From: Odobenus rosmarus divergens
Lineage: Eukaryota > Chordata > Mammalia > Carnivora > Odobenidae
Direction of reading: 5' to 3'
Length of the DNA stretch: 64,000 nucleotides
NCBI RefSeq assembly: GCF_000321225.1
Contig: NW_004450287.1
Span: 3,074,384 to 3,138,383 of the forward strand
Under the pieces are notes generated by a model. The model searched no databases. It was given only the letters and a program-made list of their open reading frames with translations, and was not told the origin of the DNA. A program made the translations under genes and the position numbers. Below, piece after piece: positions 47,991 to 58,759 of this stretch. How positions within the stretch are numbered: position 1 is the first letter of the stretch; each line of letters opens with the position of its first letter.

Positions 47991-48009
47991 CTCTGCTCCT
48001 TTCTAGTCT

Positions 48010-48919
48010 CATCACTTTTGGTCTTTCTTTCCCACTAAAAGTGTTCCTTTTAATATTTCTTGCAGGACTGGTTTAGTGGTCACAAACTCTTTTAGTTTTT
48101 GTCTAAGTAACTCTTTATCTTTCCTTTTATTCTGAATGATAGCCTTGCTGGATAGAATATTCTTGGCTGCAGATTTTTTCCCATTCAGCACATTGAATAT
48201 ATTGTGCCATTCCCTTTTGGCTTGCCAAATTGCTGTGGAGAAATCTGAAATTAGCCTTCTTGGTCTTCCCTTGTAAGTTAGGGACTTCTTGTTGCTTTTA
48301 ATTTTTTTCTTTATCTCTGTATTTTGCAAATTTAACTACAATATGTGTTGGTGTTGCCTGCTTTCATTGATTTTGATGGGTGTTCTCTGTGCCTCCCGGA
48401 TCTGCATGTCTGTCTTCTTCCCCAGATTTGGGAAGTTTTCAGCTGTAATTTGCTCAAATATATCTTCTGCCCCCTTTTCTCTCTCTTCTTCTTCTGGGAC
48501 TCCTGTGATACAAATGTCGTTATGCTTGATGCAGTCACTGAATTCCCTATGTCTACTTTCAAGATCCAGGATTTTTCTTTCCTTCTTTTGTTCAGCTTCA
48601 TTATTTTCCATAATTCTATCTTCTATATCATTTATTCATTCCTCTGTTTCTTTCATCCTTGTGGTCATTACATCCAGTTGGTTTCAATTCATGGTTATCA
48701 CATTTTTCATTTTGGCCTTTTTGGTTTTTAGCTCTTTTATCTCAGTGGTAATTGTCTCCCTGATGTCTTCTATGCTTTTCTCAAGCCCACTAGTGTCCTC
48801 ATGATTGTTCCTTTAAATTCTGGGTCAGGTATATTATTACTCATATCTGCTTCTATCAGATCCTTCGCCATGATCTTTTCTTGTTCTTTCTTTTGGGATG
48901 AATTTCTCCGTCTTGGCAT
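48010..48919 (-). pseudogene. LINE-1 ORF1, frameshifted
   Basis: A start codon at 48917-48919 opens a frame reading MPRRRNSSQKKEQEK, a typical carnivore LINE-1 ORF1 beginning. A frameshift near 48783 (one base missing in the 'gtgggcttgag' area) ends it soon after. Further down, 48336-48611 gives the RNA-binding core (NDICITGVPEEEEREKGAED, then FPNLGKKTDMQIREAQRTP). The part at 48012-48329 gives the C-terminal domain (SDFSTAIWQAKREW ... LKEFVTTKPVLQEILKG). ORF1 protein normally coats LINE-1 RNA as a trimer. Here it lies in at least three frames and is dead. Confidence 0.9.
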
Positions 48920-50030
48920 TTTCTCTAGGTCTTTGTGTTCTTCTCTGTGTTAGGAAAGCCTGTTATGTTACCTGCTCCTGAGAGTAATGGGTTTATGAAG
49001 AAGGGGTCATATAATGTCCAGGGCCTGGCACTTCAGGAAGTATCTCTGGTGTGTGCTGTATACACTCTGCGGCTATGTTATGGCTGCTCTATTCCTCAGG
49101 TCAGCTCTCTGAAGAATTTCTCCTTGCATGCATGGGGGTGTTTGGACCTTGACCACAGTGTGGTGAGTGTTAACTAGGTGCGTTTTTGTCTGCTTGCTTA
49201 AAAGAGACTTGATTCTTTTTCCACTAGAATTGAAGCTTTGCAAACTTTATGGTCAGTAGGTGTGGTGCACGCAGGGGTTTATGCTGATCTTCTGGGGGAG
49301 GGGTCTATTACACTTGTAGTTCGGCCAGCCTGCCTGAGAACAGCCATACCAGTGGAGCACAGGGGGGTGGACTTGGTGTAAGCATGTTAGACAGCCAGTA
49401 TTGGTTCTGCGGTGTTTACTGAATTTGGTTTATGCTGAGGGGTGGGAGAGGGAAATGGCACCCACTAGGTTTTTCCGGGGAGAGGCAATGCCACCTCTCA
49501 TAGATGTGCTCCAAAAAGGACGAACTATCTTTCCCTGTGCCCCTTAGGTGATCCTCAGTTTATGCAGTCTGCCTGGGATTATTTGCCTGCCTCTGCTCTA
49601 GGAGTAGGGCCGTGTCCTCAAGTCTCTATCATGGCCAAGTCTGGGGACCTTTGAAACTCCAGTCTTTGAGACCCACTGGTTGCAAAAACTCAGGAAATTC
49701 AGCCCCTCTCCTTTTCTGAGCCAATGGCTCTGGGGAACAGTTCTCCTTGTGCTTATCCCTGTGTACTCTCCTCACTGTCTCTCGCCTTTCTCCACAACCA
49801 GGGCTCCCCCCCACACACAGCACCTGCAATCTGTTTCTTCCCTATTACCAGTCTCCGCACTTCCCATCTTCCTTGAAGTGGCCTCTTCTCTCCCTTTAGT
49901 TGTGCAGTTTGTTCTGTCAGTCCTCAGGTTGACTTCTTGAGTATTCAGAATGATTTGATAGGTATCTAGCTGTGCTCAACGGACACGGCAAGCCAGGGGT
50001 CCTCCTACTACACCACCATCTTTGCCTCAG
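48920..50030 (-). promoter_or_regulatory. LINE-1 5' UTR with apparently intact 5' end
   Basis: About 1.1 kb of GC-richer DNA upstream of ORF1. The element begins ggcaaagatggtggtgtag near 50026, a start resembling known LINE-1 5' ends. The word caaagatggtgg (50013-50024 on the plus strand as ccaccatctttg) resembles a YY1 site, which in primate LINE-1 positions transcription at the first base. Whether this copy still has promoter activity is unknown. Confidence 0.75.
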
Positions 50031-50031
50031 T

Positions 50032-50470
50032 AAAATTTTTAAATTTTAATTACTGTTATTGTACTTTTCAACTTGAGAAATTCCAGTTGGGTCTTTTTTC
50101 ATAATTTCTATCTCTATTGTTTACACACTTTCCCTTAATTTTTTAAGTGTGCTTTCTTTTACTTCTTTTAAGATAGTAGCTGTTTTGAAATGTTTGTCTA
50201 TTGTTTATTAAGTAACATATGAGAACATTTGGAAACTGATTCTATGGACAATTTTTCTCCTAAAATATGGATTACTCTTTCCTGTTTCTTTCAAAATTGA
50301 ATATTTTGGATAGCCTATTATACCAATTACAGATTTTATTTTCCCTCTGAAATTTGTTTTTGTTGTTTTGTGTTTCTTTTTTTATTTGTTTCTTTCTTTG
50401 ATAACTTGTCAAACTAAATTTGTGAAATCAGTCTCACTTGCAGTGGGGTACTGCAGATGTCTCCAATTTT
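50032..50470 (-). mobile_element. Old LINE-1 piece right of the young LINE-1
   Basis: Wording such as 'gagaaattccagttgggtct' and 'tgaatattttggatagccta' recalls the ORF1 region of old L1/HAL1 elements in reverse complement. It may be the continuation of the old element at 44730-45361, split by the younger LINE-1. Identification is weak. Confidence 0.5.
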
Positions 50471-50474
50471 TAAA

Positions 50475-51175
50475 AAATAAATATTTTTATTTTTAAACCT
50501 GACTTCATAGGTGTCATTCTTATATGTTTTTAGATTGGTGGACAGATAAATATTAGATAGAGATTTGTGATTAACTACCTCAATCTAGTAAGGCTTCTGT
50601 CAGACGGCTCTGTGCATAAGGGAACACATTGAAAGTCAGGCCATTTGTAAGTCTTTCTATCTTTTACTTTCGTTGGACTCTTTTGTATCTGCTATTCACA
50701 TGTGCATGTCCTCCTATTTGCCTGGTATATGAAGCTGGTTGGGCCTCTGTCCATTCTTCATTATACATGTACACAGGCTCAGGGAGGCATATGCTTATTC
50801 CAGCCATGCAACTTTAGGTAGTTAAAGCTGTTTGCATTCTCTCATTTCCTGCCTTAAAGTTGTCACTTCCACCAGTGATGCTACTGAGTGTAACTATTAC
50901 CCACTGCTTCAATGTTAGTTTTTTTTTTCCCAAACAGCCAAAAACCCACTGTAATTCATTGTAATTTCTATGTATAGCAAAGGTGAACTGTTAAGTACTT
51001 CAGATGATAAATTGCAAATACCACTTCTGCAATTTGCTATTATAAAAATTATATTTAAATGTGATAATGACAGATGTACAAATCTGAATTAAATTTTATA
51101 TTTATTTATTATCATTAGAATTTTTTTATTGAAGAGAAAGTCACATAACATAAACACCGCTTTTAAATGAATAAT
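50475..51175. other. Single-copy sequence
   Basis: No repeat or gene recognised. Confidence 0.4.
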
Positions 51176-51178
51176 TCA

Positions 51179-51359
51179 GGGGCACCTGGGTGGCTCAGTC
51201 GTTAAGCGTCTGCCTTCGGCTCAGGTCATGATCCCGGGGTCCTGGGATCGAGCCCTGCGTTGGGCTCCCTGCTCAGTGGGGATCCTGCTTCTCCCTCTCT
51301 CACTCCCCCTGCTTGTGCTCTCTCTCTCTCTGTCAAATAAATAAATAAATGTTTAAAAA
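51179..51359 (+). mobile_element. SINEC, near consensus
   Basis: Close to the family consensus ('gtcgttaagcgtctgccttc', 'atcccggggtcctgggatcg'). Short flank duplication aataatt. Confidence 0.95.
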
Positions 51360-51534
51360 AATAATTTTTTCCAATTCAACCATGAGTTGGAAATATTTAT
51401 ACATGTCGTTAAACATTTTTCCAAATTATGCTTTTAATGACTGTGAATTTTATTGACTCGAATTAAGGCACATAGATGTATTATCATTCATTTAACCATT
51501 AATTTATAAGTCAAGACAACAGATTAGTTAATGT

Positions 51535-51722
51535 TGGCTCTGGAATTTAATTGCTTGGGGTTGGGTTCTGAAAATTAGTAACAATGTGAATTCCTAGGTA
51601 AGTACTGAAATTTCTGTGCTTACAAGAATAGATACTTAATGGAGTTGGGAGAATTAAACACAGTAAGGCATGTAAAGTTTATAGAAGAGTGCCTGGTACC
51701 TCACAAGTAATAATGTTAATGC
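51535..51722 (+). mobile_element. MIR-family SINE relic
   Basis: 'tggctctggaatttaattgc', 'gagttgggagaattaaacac', 'aaggcatgtaaagtttatag' and 'agagtgcctggtacctcaca' follow the 3' half of MIR. Confidence 0.75.
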
Positions 51723-51751
51723 TTTCCACATTTTTGTTTCTCATTAAGCAT

Positions 51752-51846
51752 ATTTGTCACCTGTAAATTATTGAATAAGACGAGATTTCTATCAATTTCA
51801 AATTGATAGAAATCTCGTCTTATTCAATAATTTACAGGTGACAAAT
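51752..51846. repeat. Perfect 95-base palindrome (47-base arms, 1-base spacer)
   Basis: The left arm 51752-51798 is the exact reverse complement of 51800-51846, with a single c at 51799 between them. I checked all 47 pairs. Pairing stops at 51751/51847. The arms are not part of any recognised repeat. As RNA or single-stranded DNA it would form a full hairpin. It lies 30 bases after a MIR relic. Confidence 0.98.
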
Positions 51847-51849
51847 GAA

Positions 51850-52495
51850 GTCTATCCTTAGAGTATCTAACAGAAATTTCTTGAAGTATCTGGCATTTAA
51901 ATGTCATTCTTCCCTAGTTTCATTTCTTTCTTGTTTTATACATTAATTTGGCCATTACAATGAGAAACGTTGAATGTGTATGCTCCTGTCACCATCTCAT
52001 CTGAAAGTCTGCCTAGCTTGTATTTGACTTGCTCAGCATTTTAAAAAAAGCCTTACTTACTTCCCATCACTAGTTTTTTTTAGCGTCAATGAAATTTTTA
52101 GCTTTTAAATAAGTCATCGGAGTGTCTTCTCCGTTATATGTCTTATTTTGGATTGTGACACAAATTGTGACCTTATGTGCACATTTTCACTAAAGTTCTT
52201 TAAAAAAAGCTTTAGTTATAGGTAGAATGTAGTGGATTGCACAGCTGAAGAGATTCATATATCCAAATGCAATCTGAATCCAATTTCAGGTGAAATATTA
52301 ACTGCAGAATCCTCAGTTCCTGTTAAAATTAAATTGTCTTCCTTAAAAAAAGAAAAGCAAGGTTAATAATATATAGTATACATTAATAAAATAGAGAAAT
52401 GAAAACATTAACAACTTGAAATCTTATACTTGGGGGTGACTCCTCATCCTTGAATATTTAAATCTTTTTTTTCTTACTATCATATCATATCATTT
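51850..52495. other. Single-copy sequence
   Basis: No repeat or gene recognised. Confidence 0.4.
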
Positions 52496-52499
52496 TATT

Positions 52500-52628
52500 A
52501 ATTCATCCTTTCAATAATTGTTTATCATTGTTTTTTGAGCATCTGTACATGCAGAACACTTTCCTAGGTACTGGGGATGCAAAGTGAACAAAATAATACC
52601 ACTGGGCTCATAAAGCTTGCATTCTAAT
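52500..52628 (-). mobile_element. L2 LINE 3' end
   Basis: 'gaacactttcctaggtactg', 'gggatgcaaagtgaacaaaa' and 'gggctcataaagcttgcatt' is the reverse complement of the L2 3' terminus. Confidence 0.8.
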
Positions 52629-52639
52629 TGTAGCCTCCT

Positions 52640-53395
52640 GCTTAGAGTTTTATAAGGGGTTTTTCTTTCTTCTAATTCATTCCTAGGCTATGACTCTGGC
52701 GACTGATTTATTCTTTTTGATCTGCTAGTGTTCTTTCACAGCCATAACGTCTGTTTCCTCAGAGGCAAATCTCTCTATGATAAGAAAAGTTACACAATTA
52801 GGGTTTGTCATTAGACTTTCTGGACTAAAGTATCAATATATCTTTCTTTGGAAGGGGATTGAGCCAAAGGAGCTGTGGAATTCTTGTATATAATGAAAGT
52901 TGGTTACTTGCTTTTCAGTGGTATTGGATAAAATTGATCTGCAAATGCAAGGTGTAAAAACCATAGTGAGAATATTTGACATATCCAAAGTCAGAATTTC
53001 TCTATAACTTAGTAGAAAGACGACATCTAAGATTCTGTTTGAATATAGACACGGGATTTGATAGGACATTTCATTCATTCATAACAAGAGGACAGAGTAT
53101 TTAACATCAAGGATTCTTTTGCAATAGTGATTATCTTGTTAACATACATAAAACCCAATAACCAGAAGGTTCAAGGTTAAAATGGGATGTCAAGTTAAGG
53201 GTCAGGCTTGAACTTGGGATGTATCTATAATCTTATGTATAATGAATCACAAAATTCAGAAATTCTTTAGAGATGAACACTTTACTCTGAAGAAATTACT
53301 AGATAACATGCCATTTTGCCAGGCCTGCCAAGTAATTTTATTCAGTGTACCTGGGTATATCTTAACTCAGAATTGTCAGAAAAATTTCCTGATTG
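52640..53395. other. Single-copy sequence
   Basis: No repeat or gene recognised. Confidence 0.4.
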
Positions 53396-53412
53396 GGAGT
53401 AAAAGAACGAAT

Positions 53413-53614
53413 TTTTTTTTAAAGATTTTATTTGTTTATTTGAGAGAGAGACAGACAGTGACAGAGATAGCAAGAAAGAGCACAAGCCGGAAGGAGAGGG
53501 AGAAGCAGACTCCTGCTGAGCAGGGAGCCCAACGTGGGCCTCAATCCCAGGACCCTGGGATCATGACCTGAGCCGGAGGCAGACGCTTAACCGACTGAGC
53601 TACCCAGGAGCCCC
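53413..53614 (-). mobile_element. SINEC
   Basis: Minus-strand copy ending gctacccaggagcccc. Duplication taaaagaacg / taaaagaatg at 53400-53409 and 53615-53624. Confidence 0.95.
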
Positions 53615-54010
53615 TAAAAGAATGTATCTTAAGATACAGTATGTCAAACCTTTCTAAAAGAAAGGCAGCAGAGTTTGTATAATCATAATAATTTCAGGTT
53701 GCTGTGAATATCTTGGAAAGAAACTGAAGAGAGCTGGAAAATAAGGAAGGCAAGCCAGGTTCTTTTCCTGAGTTTACCAAAACCAGATGCACCGTCTTGC
53801 AAAGTCATTTAACGTCACAGAGCTGCACAGTTTACTTATTAAATGAGAATTCTAACTAGAGTTCTCTATGGCCACTCCTATCATTATAATCTAAATATAA
53901 TTTTCACGTGTTTTCTCCAGTTCTCTTTCAGCAGACATAATATAAATATTTTAGATTGAACTTTAAAAATTTTCCGAATACTAGATCCCCAATGAATGAA
54001 TATATGGTAG

Positions 54011-54048
54011 AAAATAATTTAATAGAAAGGAAATAATTTAATAGAAAG
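54011..54048 (+). repeat. Short tandem duplication
   Basis: The 19-base word gaaataatttaatagaaag occurs twice in a row with one extra a in the first copy, directly before a SINEC. Confidence 0.9.
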
Positions 54049-54248
54049 TTTTTTTTTAAGATTTTATTTATTTATTTGACAGAGAGAGACACACACAGCG
54101 AGAGAGGGAATAAAAGCAGAGGGAGCGGGAGAGGGAGAAGCAGGCTTCCCGCTGAGCAAGGAGCCGGATGCAGGCCTGATCCCAGGAGCCTGGGATCATG
54201 ACATGAGCAGAAGGCAGATGCTTAAAGACTAAGCCACCCAGGCGCCCC
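54049..54248 (-). mobile_element. SINEC
   Basis: Near-consensus minus copy ending gccacccaggcgcccc. The flank atagaaag is on both sides, using the second unit of the tandem duplication. Confidence 0.94.
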
Positions 54249-54495
54249 TATAGAAAGGATTTTAATAGAACACTTACATGTGCCAATTTTAGCCATCCAT
54301 AATCTGCATTTCAAATTCTACATACCTGACAAACTTTCCAAATGAATATGGGCAGAGGAACACAAAATAATTACATTAATCGAAGTATTCATTAAATGAT
54401 AGTGGGAAGGAATTCATTAAATGTAAATATAATATCCAAAGATACACTCTGCCACGTTTCTGAGACATGGTTGTTGCTCCAGAAACAGTATTTTT

Positions 54496-54680
54496 TTTTT
54501 TTAAGATTTTATTTGTTTGTCAGGGGGAGAGAGAGAGAGAGCACAAGCAGGGGGAGTGACAGAGGGAGAAGCAGGCTTCCTGCCAAGCAGGGAGCCTGAT
54601 GTGGGGCTCGATCCCGGGACCCTGGGATCATGATCTGAGCTGAAGGCAGACACTTAGCGACTGAGCCACCCAGGCACCCG
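54496..54680 (-). mobile_element. SINEC
   Basis: Perfect 16-base duplication cagaaacagtattttt at 54480-54495 and 54681-54696. Confidence 0.96.
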
Positions 54681-54699
54681 CAGAAACAGTATTTTTAAG

Positions 54700-55620
54700 G
54701 AATTGATAAATTGATTAACTGAGAATTTAGCATCTGTATTAGGTATTCCAATTTAATTCATATTAAATTTGTGAATCATAAGCCCAAATGTGGTCAAAAC
54801 TTCAGTCCAGGTAGTTTTTAACAGTAGACCTTCGATCATGTGGTGTCAGAAGCTTTGCCAGTGCTGACTCAATCATTTAATCACTTCTAGGCTGAAGAAC
54901 TGATATCTTTTCCAGTTACCAGAGGCCCGCTGTGCTCAAGAAGTGTTCTAGGCTTGAGGAGGAGGGCTATTGTAATCGAAGCTGATTCCTACATCCGGTG
55001 GACTGGTACCGGATATTGGGAAATCTCAGCAGTAGACTTAGAGCAGCATTGAGTTATTCCACTTCTCAGCCATGAAAACAGCAGTACAGAAACAAAGAAT
55101 AAACAGAAACACTGGCATTTACAATATACATTTACTTTATTCACTTAAAAGTCATTTCACAGTCACTTTGAAATAAGCAGTTTGACAGATGTTAATAAAA
55201 CAATAAAAAAGCTCAACTACTGTTGTTATGCCATAGCTGAAGAGAGTAAGTCTAGAAATATTCTTTTTTCAAGCAATTGTGTCTAAGTAGTTTTAAGAAC
55301 TACTAGTATTGTGATAGCCTTTCTACCAATTGTGATCATTGTGATGTCTTTAAAGACATACTTTTCTTTGAACTGGGTCTTGTTATGCCAAATAAATTTA
55401 TGTTTTAAAATACATCACAATTCTCTAATTATCAATACCTACCTTCTAAAAGCTATTGAGTGGTTAATACCATTAATCTGAAAATGAGTTTTCCTCATTC
55501 GGGTGGGCAGAAAGACACTGATATATACCCAGTGGGATAGAACTTTTAAGTCTAGTTCTACGATTATAAACCTTGCCTCACCCTGGAGCAATAATATATC
55601 AATCTTTATTAAGCCTTATT
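54700..55620. other. Single-copy sequence
   Basis: No repeat or gene recognised. Confidence 0.4.
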
Positions 55621-55625
55621 TTCTA

Positions 55626-55653
55626 TTATTGTTGTTATTGTTGTTGTTGTCAT
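55626..55653 (+). repeat. (TTG)n-like simple repeat
   Basis: ttg and tta trinucleotides, about nine units. Confidence 0.85.
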
Positions 55654-55829
55654 CGCTGCAGCCAAAATTTAGGACTTATTTTCGAGACTTTTCCTCACTC
55701 CTTATATTCAACATATTGATAATTGGTTTTTTTCCCTCTCTGTTACATATCTAGAATCTAAACACTTTTTAATATCTTTAGTGTTAAAATCCAAGTCAAA
55801 GAAACCAATATCTCTCACCGAGGCTGCCA

Positions 55830-56265
55830 CAGTCTTCCTCTAACTGGCCTACCTGCTACAATTCTCCCACTTCCTCTAAATACCAACATTAATTTCAACT
55901 ACTCTCACATTGTTCTTTCTGTCCTTGAACATGCCAAGCCTACTTTCATATCAGAGCTTTTTCCACGTGCTCTTATTTCTAATTGTAACATTCTTCCAAT
56001 CCCTCCACCACCCAGAAGAGAGTCTCTATCACATTATTTTAATTTACTTCTTATGAGACTCAGAAATTAACACTAGAATAGTAGGAAATGCTGTGTTAGT
56101 GTTCTGTCTCTTCACCCTAGAATGCAAGCTCCTTAAGAGCCATAGAATTTGTGTTGATTAAATGCACTCCGCCTTGTTTTTCATTCTATTCATTGCCTAG
56201 AAAAGCACATAAATAATTTATAAGCACATAGCTCATGCTCAATAAATATTTGTTATTTAGCTGAA
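55830..56265 (+). mobile_element. L2 LINE relic
   Basis: 'cagtcttcctctaactggcc', 'gagctttttccacgtgctct', 'aatgcaagctccttaagagc' and 'catgctcaataaatatttgt' give the L2 3' part in plus orientation. Confidence 0.82.
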
Positions 56266-56269
56266 TGGC

Positions 56270-57000
56270 TAATTCATATGAGAGATCAGAAAACACTTCT
56301 GAGAAGTAATACTAAGCTAAGTCTTCAAAAATTAGTAGGAATTAGCCAAAGATGAGAGTGGATCTGAAGCAGAAGGATCAGAATTTGCAAAGACATCAAA
56401 AAAAACACCACTATTATCACAACTGAGTAAAAAATTAATATTATTTGTTTTTTTCCCCAAAATACTAAATACAAGTAATGGAAAAATTTAAAGACTGCCT
56501 TAGAGTAAAGCTGCTGGGATAGGTATGTAAAATGCAATTTCAGATGACCAGTTCATTTGTGAAGCATAAAAGTCTAAAATTGTTCTGTTTTAATGAAAAA
56601 AATTATCCAATGGATAGATACTGTTCTTACTGTCTTGAATTCAAACTTTTATGTTTAGTCAACAATATATTCACTGTCAACTTCAGTATTCATCAACTTC
56701 ACCTCATTTTGACAACAAAAGTACCAGGGAACTGGTACTTCCTGCTTCCAGGAAACTGACTCAATCTCATTTATATCATGTTTTCTTTTTAATTAGCCTT
56801 TTCTCTCTAGATATATGCCTGTGACCTAGGTAGGTAATTACCCTAAGCCTCCTCCTATAGAGAACAGCATTTTGATAACTAACTTCTTTAGCTCAGTGTA
56901 TCCCAGTACAACAACGCATATTGCATAAGCAGATAGACACATACATACTTACTCATTTGGCCCTGTCTGTGGAATCAGATTTCATGCCTTCTAAGCAAAA
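56270..57000. other. Single-copy sequence
   Basis: No repeat or gene recognised. Confidence 0.4.
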
Positions 57001-57004
57001 CTCA

Positions 57005-57508
57005 TCAATGACTTCCCATCATACTTAGAATAATATCTATATTCTTCCCTTGGCTCATAAAACCCAGTATGATCCAGCCACTAAATACATCTGATTTTTT
57101 GCCGAAGTCCTTCTGGCTTTGTTGAAGTTCTTCAAATACATTACAGGGGCTTTTCACTTTTTACTCCTTTGCCTGAATGCTGTTTTCTCAGATGTTCATA
57201 GTACTTACTCCCTCACTTCATTCAAACCTCTACTCCGTTATTATCACTTCAGAGACATCTTCACTAACCACCCTATCTGAAATAGATCCCCTTCCCAGTC
57301 TCCTTCCAGCCTTATTTACTGTTTATTTTTCTTTTATGAATTTGTCACAGGCTGATATTATATTTGATTCTTTGTTTATTGCCTCTCTCCCCCATTGAAA
57401 TGTAGTCTCCATGAAAAAAGACATTCTGTAATATTGTAGCCCCTGTTCTTAAAATGATGCCTTCCACATATTAGGAATTAAATAAGTATTTGTGAGTGAA
57501 TGGATGAA
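57005..57508 (+). mobile_element. L2 LINE relic
   Basis: 'caatgacttcccatcatact', 'cccagtatgatccagccact', 'ttcattcaaacctctactcc' and 'aataagtatttgtgagtgaa' follow the L2 3' end over about 500 bases. It is the best preserved L2 here. Confidence 0.87.
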
Positions 57509-57564
57509 TTCAAGAAAATAATATTCTGAGCAAGGTAGCCTAGCAATTAAGGAAGTTTTGCTAA

Positions 57565-57763
57565 TGGGGCACCTGGGTGGCTCAGTTGGTTAAGCGACTG
57601 CCTTCGGCGCAGGTCATGATTTGGAGTCCCGGGATCGAGTCCCGCATCGGGCTCCCTGCTCAACGAGGAGCCTGCTTCTCCCTCTAACTCTCCCCCCTCT
57701 TATGTACTCTCTCTCTCTCTCTCATTCTCGCTCTCTCAAATAAATAAATAAATCTTAAAAAAA
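57565..57763 (+). mobile_element. SINEC
   Basis: Perfect 16-base duplication aaggaagttttgctaa at 57549-57564 and 57764-57779. Three bases are missing in the body ('catgatttggagtcccggga'). Confidence 0.96.
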
Positions 57764-57784
57764 AAGGAAGTTTTGCTAAAGAGA

Positions 57785-58400
57785 GTTGAAAAAGGTTAGG
57801 GATGACCAAAAAAGGGTAGTAGCTGCTGTAATATGTGGTAATATTTCTTTGGCCTTCATCCTTTCAGAAAACAGGACCCCTTAAAGTTCAGGAGCATCAT
57901 CAATCAAGCTGACTACAAATATTTAGTTTACCTTCACCTGAGGAAGCTCATCTGCTTTGTTCAGTTCATTCCTATGCCCAACGATCTTACATTTTTATTC
58001 TTTTATTTTGTCTTGGTTCTGTGTTATATTTGGACTCTCACTTTGGTTTGTAAAGCAATATTCAGTTCCCTTTATATGTGCCGTGATTAATGTTATATTC
58101 TTTCATTTACAAACTGAAAAATATGTTTTTTCAGGGAAAAACAAAGAAATGTATATACTTTTCTACTATATATCTTTTATGCTATATATGTATATATATA
58201 TACTTTTTAGATATTTTATTTTTTAATGGCATGGTGTGTTATCTCTGATGATATTTCTATTCTTTCAATAATCAATATTTGTTTTTCTAAAATTAGATTA
58301 TAGTGATGCTTGTATAACTATTTAAATTTATTTAAAAATATTGAATTGTATCCTTAAAAATAGTGGATTTTATGGTATGTGATACCTTGATAAATCTTAT
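57785..58400. other. AT-rich single-copy sequence
   Basis: Contains a tatatatg tract at about 58180-58200. No gene recognised. Confidence 0.4.
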
Positions 58401-58417
58401 TTAAAAAAATCAATATT

Positions 58418-58636
58418 TGGGCACCTGGGTAGCTCGGTCAGTTAAGCATCTGCCTCCAGCTCAGATCATGATCTCAGGGTTGTGGGATCAAGCCCAGTGA
58501 CAGGCTCCCTGCTCAGCAGGGAGTCTATTTCTCCCTCTGCTTCTGCTCCTCCCCCTGAACCTGAACCCCCACCCCCCATGCATGCTCTCTCTCAAATAAA
58601 TAAATGAAAATATTTTTAAAATTTTTAAAAATTAAA
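58418..58636 (+). mobile_element. SINEC
   Basis: Flank aaaaaatcaatatt on both sides (58404-58417 and 58637-58650). The tail is unusually long and A/T-mixed ('atatttttaaaatttttaaa'). Confidence 0.94.
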
Positions 58637-58728
58637 AAAAAATCAATATTCATGCTTGGTATTAGGTCATTACATCAGAGTACTGAGGCATTTTTCCCCT
58701 GAATCTTTGCACAGTTAGATTGTTTAGA

Positions 58729-58752
58729 CACACACACACACACACACACACA
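58729..58752 (+). repeat. (CA)n microsatellite
   Basis: Twelve uninterrupted ca units. Confidence 0.97.
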
Positions 58753-58759
58753 ATTTATC

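Larger units (their letters stand above)
45362..50030 (-). mobile_element. Young carnivore LINE-1 with internal inversion, 3' end missing
   Basis: From right to left on the minus strand: 5' UTR (50030 to about 48920), ORF1 (48919 to about 48010), ORF2 endonuclease and the start of the reverse transcriptase (about 47950-46054). Then comes a block of ORF2 in the opposite orientation (45434-46053), and finally a 57-base minus-strand piece of ORF2 (45362-45418, 'tatagttgtgggctcatttc'). About 20 bases are lost at one inversion edge and a few hundred at the other. The rest of ORF2, the 3' UTR and the poly-A tail are absent, and no target duplication is visible. A SINEC is inserted at 46988. Confidence 0.9.

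Noticed and set aside
48289..48804. 171-codon plus-strand hydrophobic frame as a membrane protein
   Set aside because: It is the antisense of LINE-1 ORF1. The hydrophobic residues come from reading a lysine/glutamate-rich coding strand backwards.
45362..50030. Simple twin-priming inversion
   Set aside because: The inverted block lies between two normally oriented blocks. Twin priming would place the inverted part at the 5' end of the insertion.
51179..51250. tRNA gene in the SINE heads (also in the other SINEC copies)
   Set aside because: The heads derive from a tRNA, but the sequence runs into SINE body and tail and the cloverleaf is degenerate. They are retroposons.
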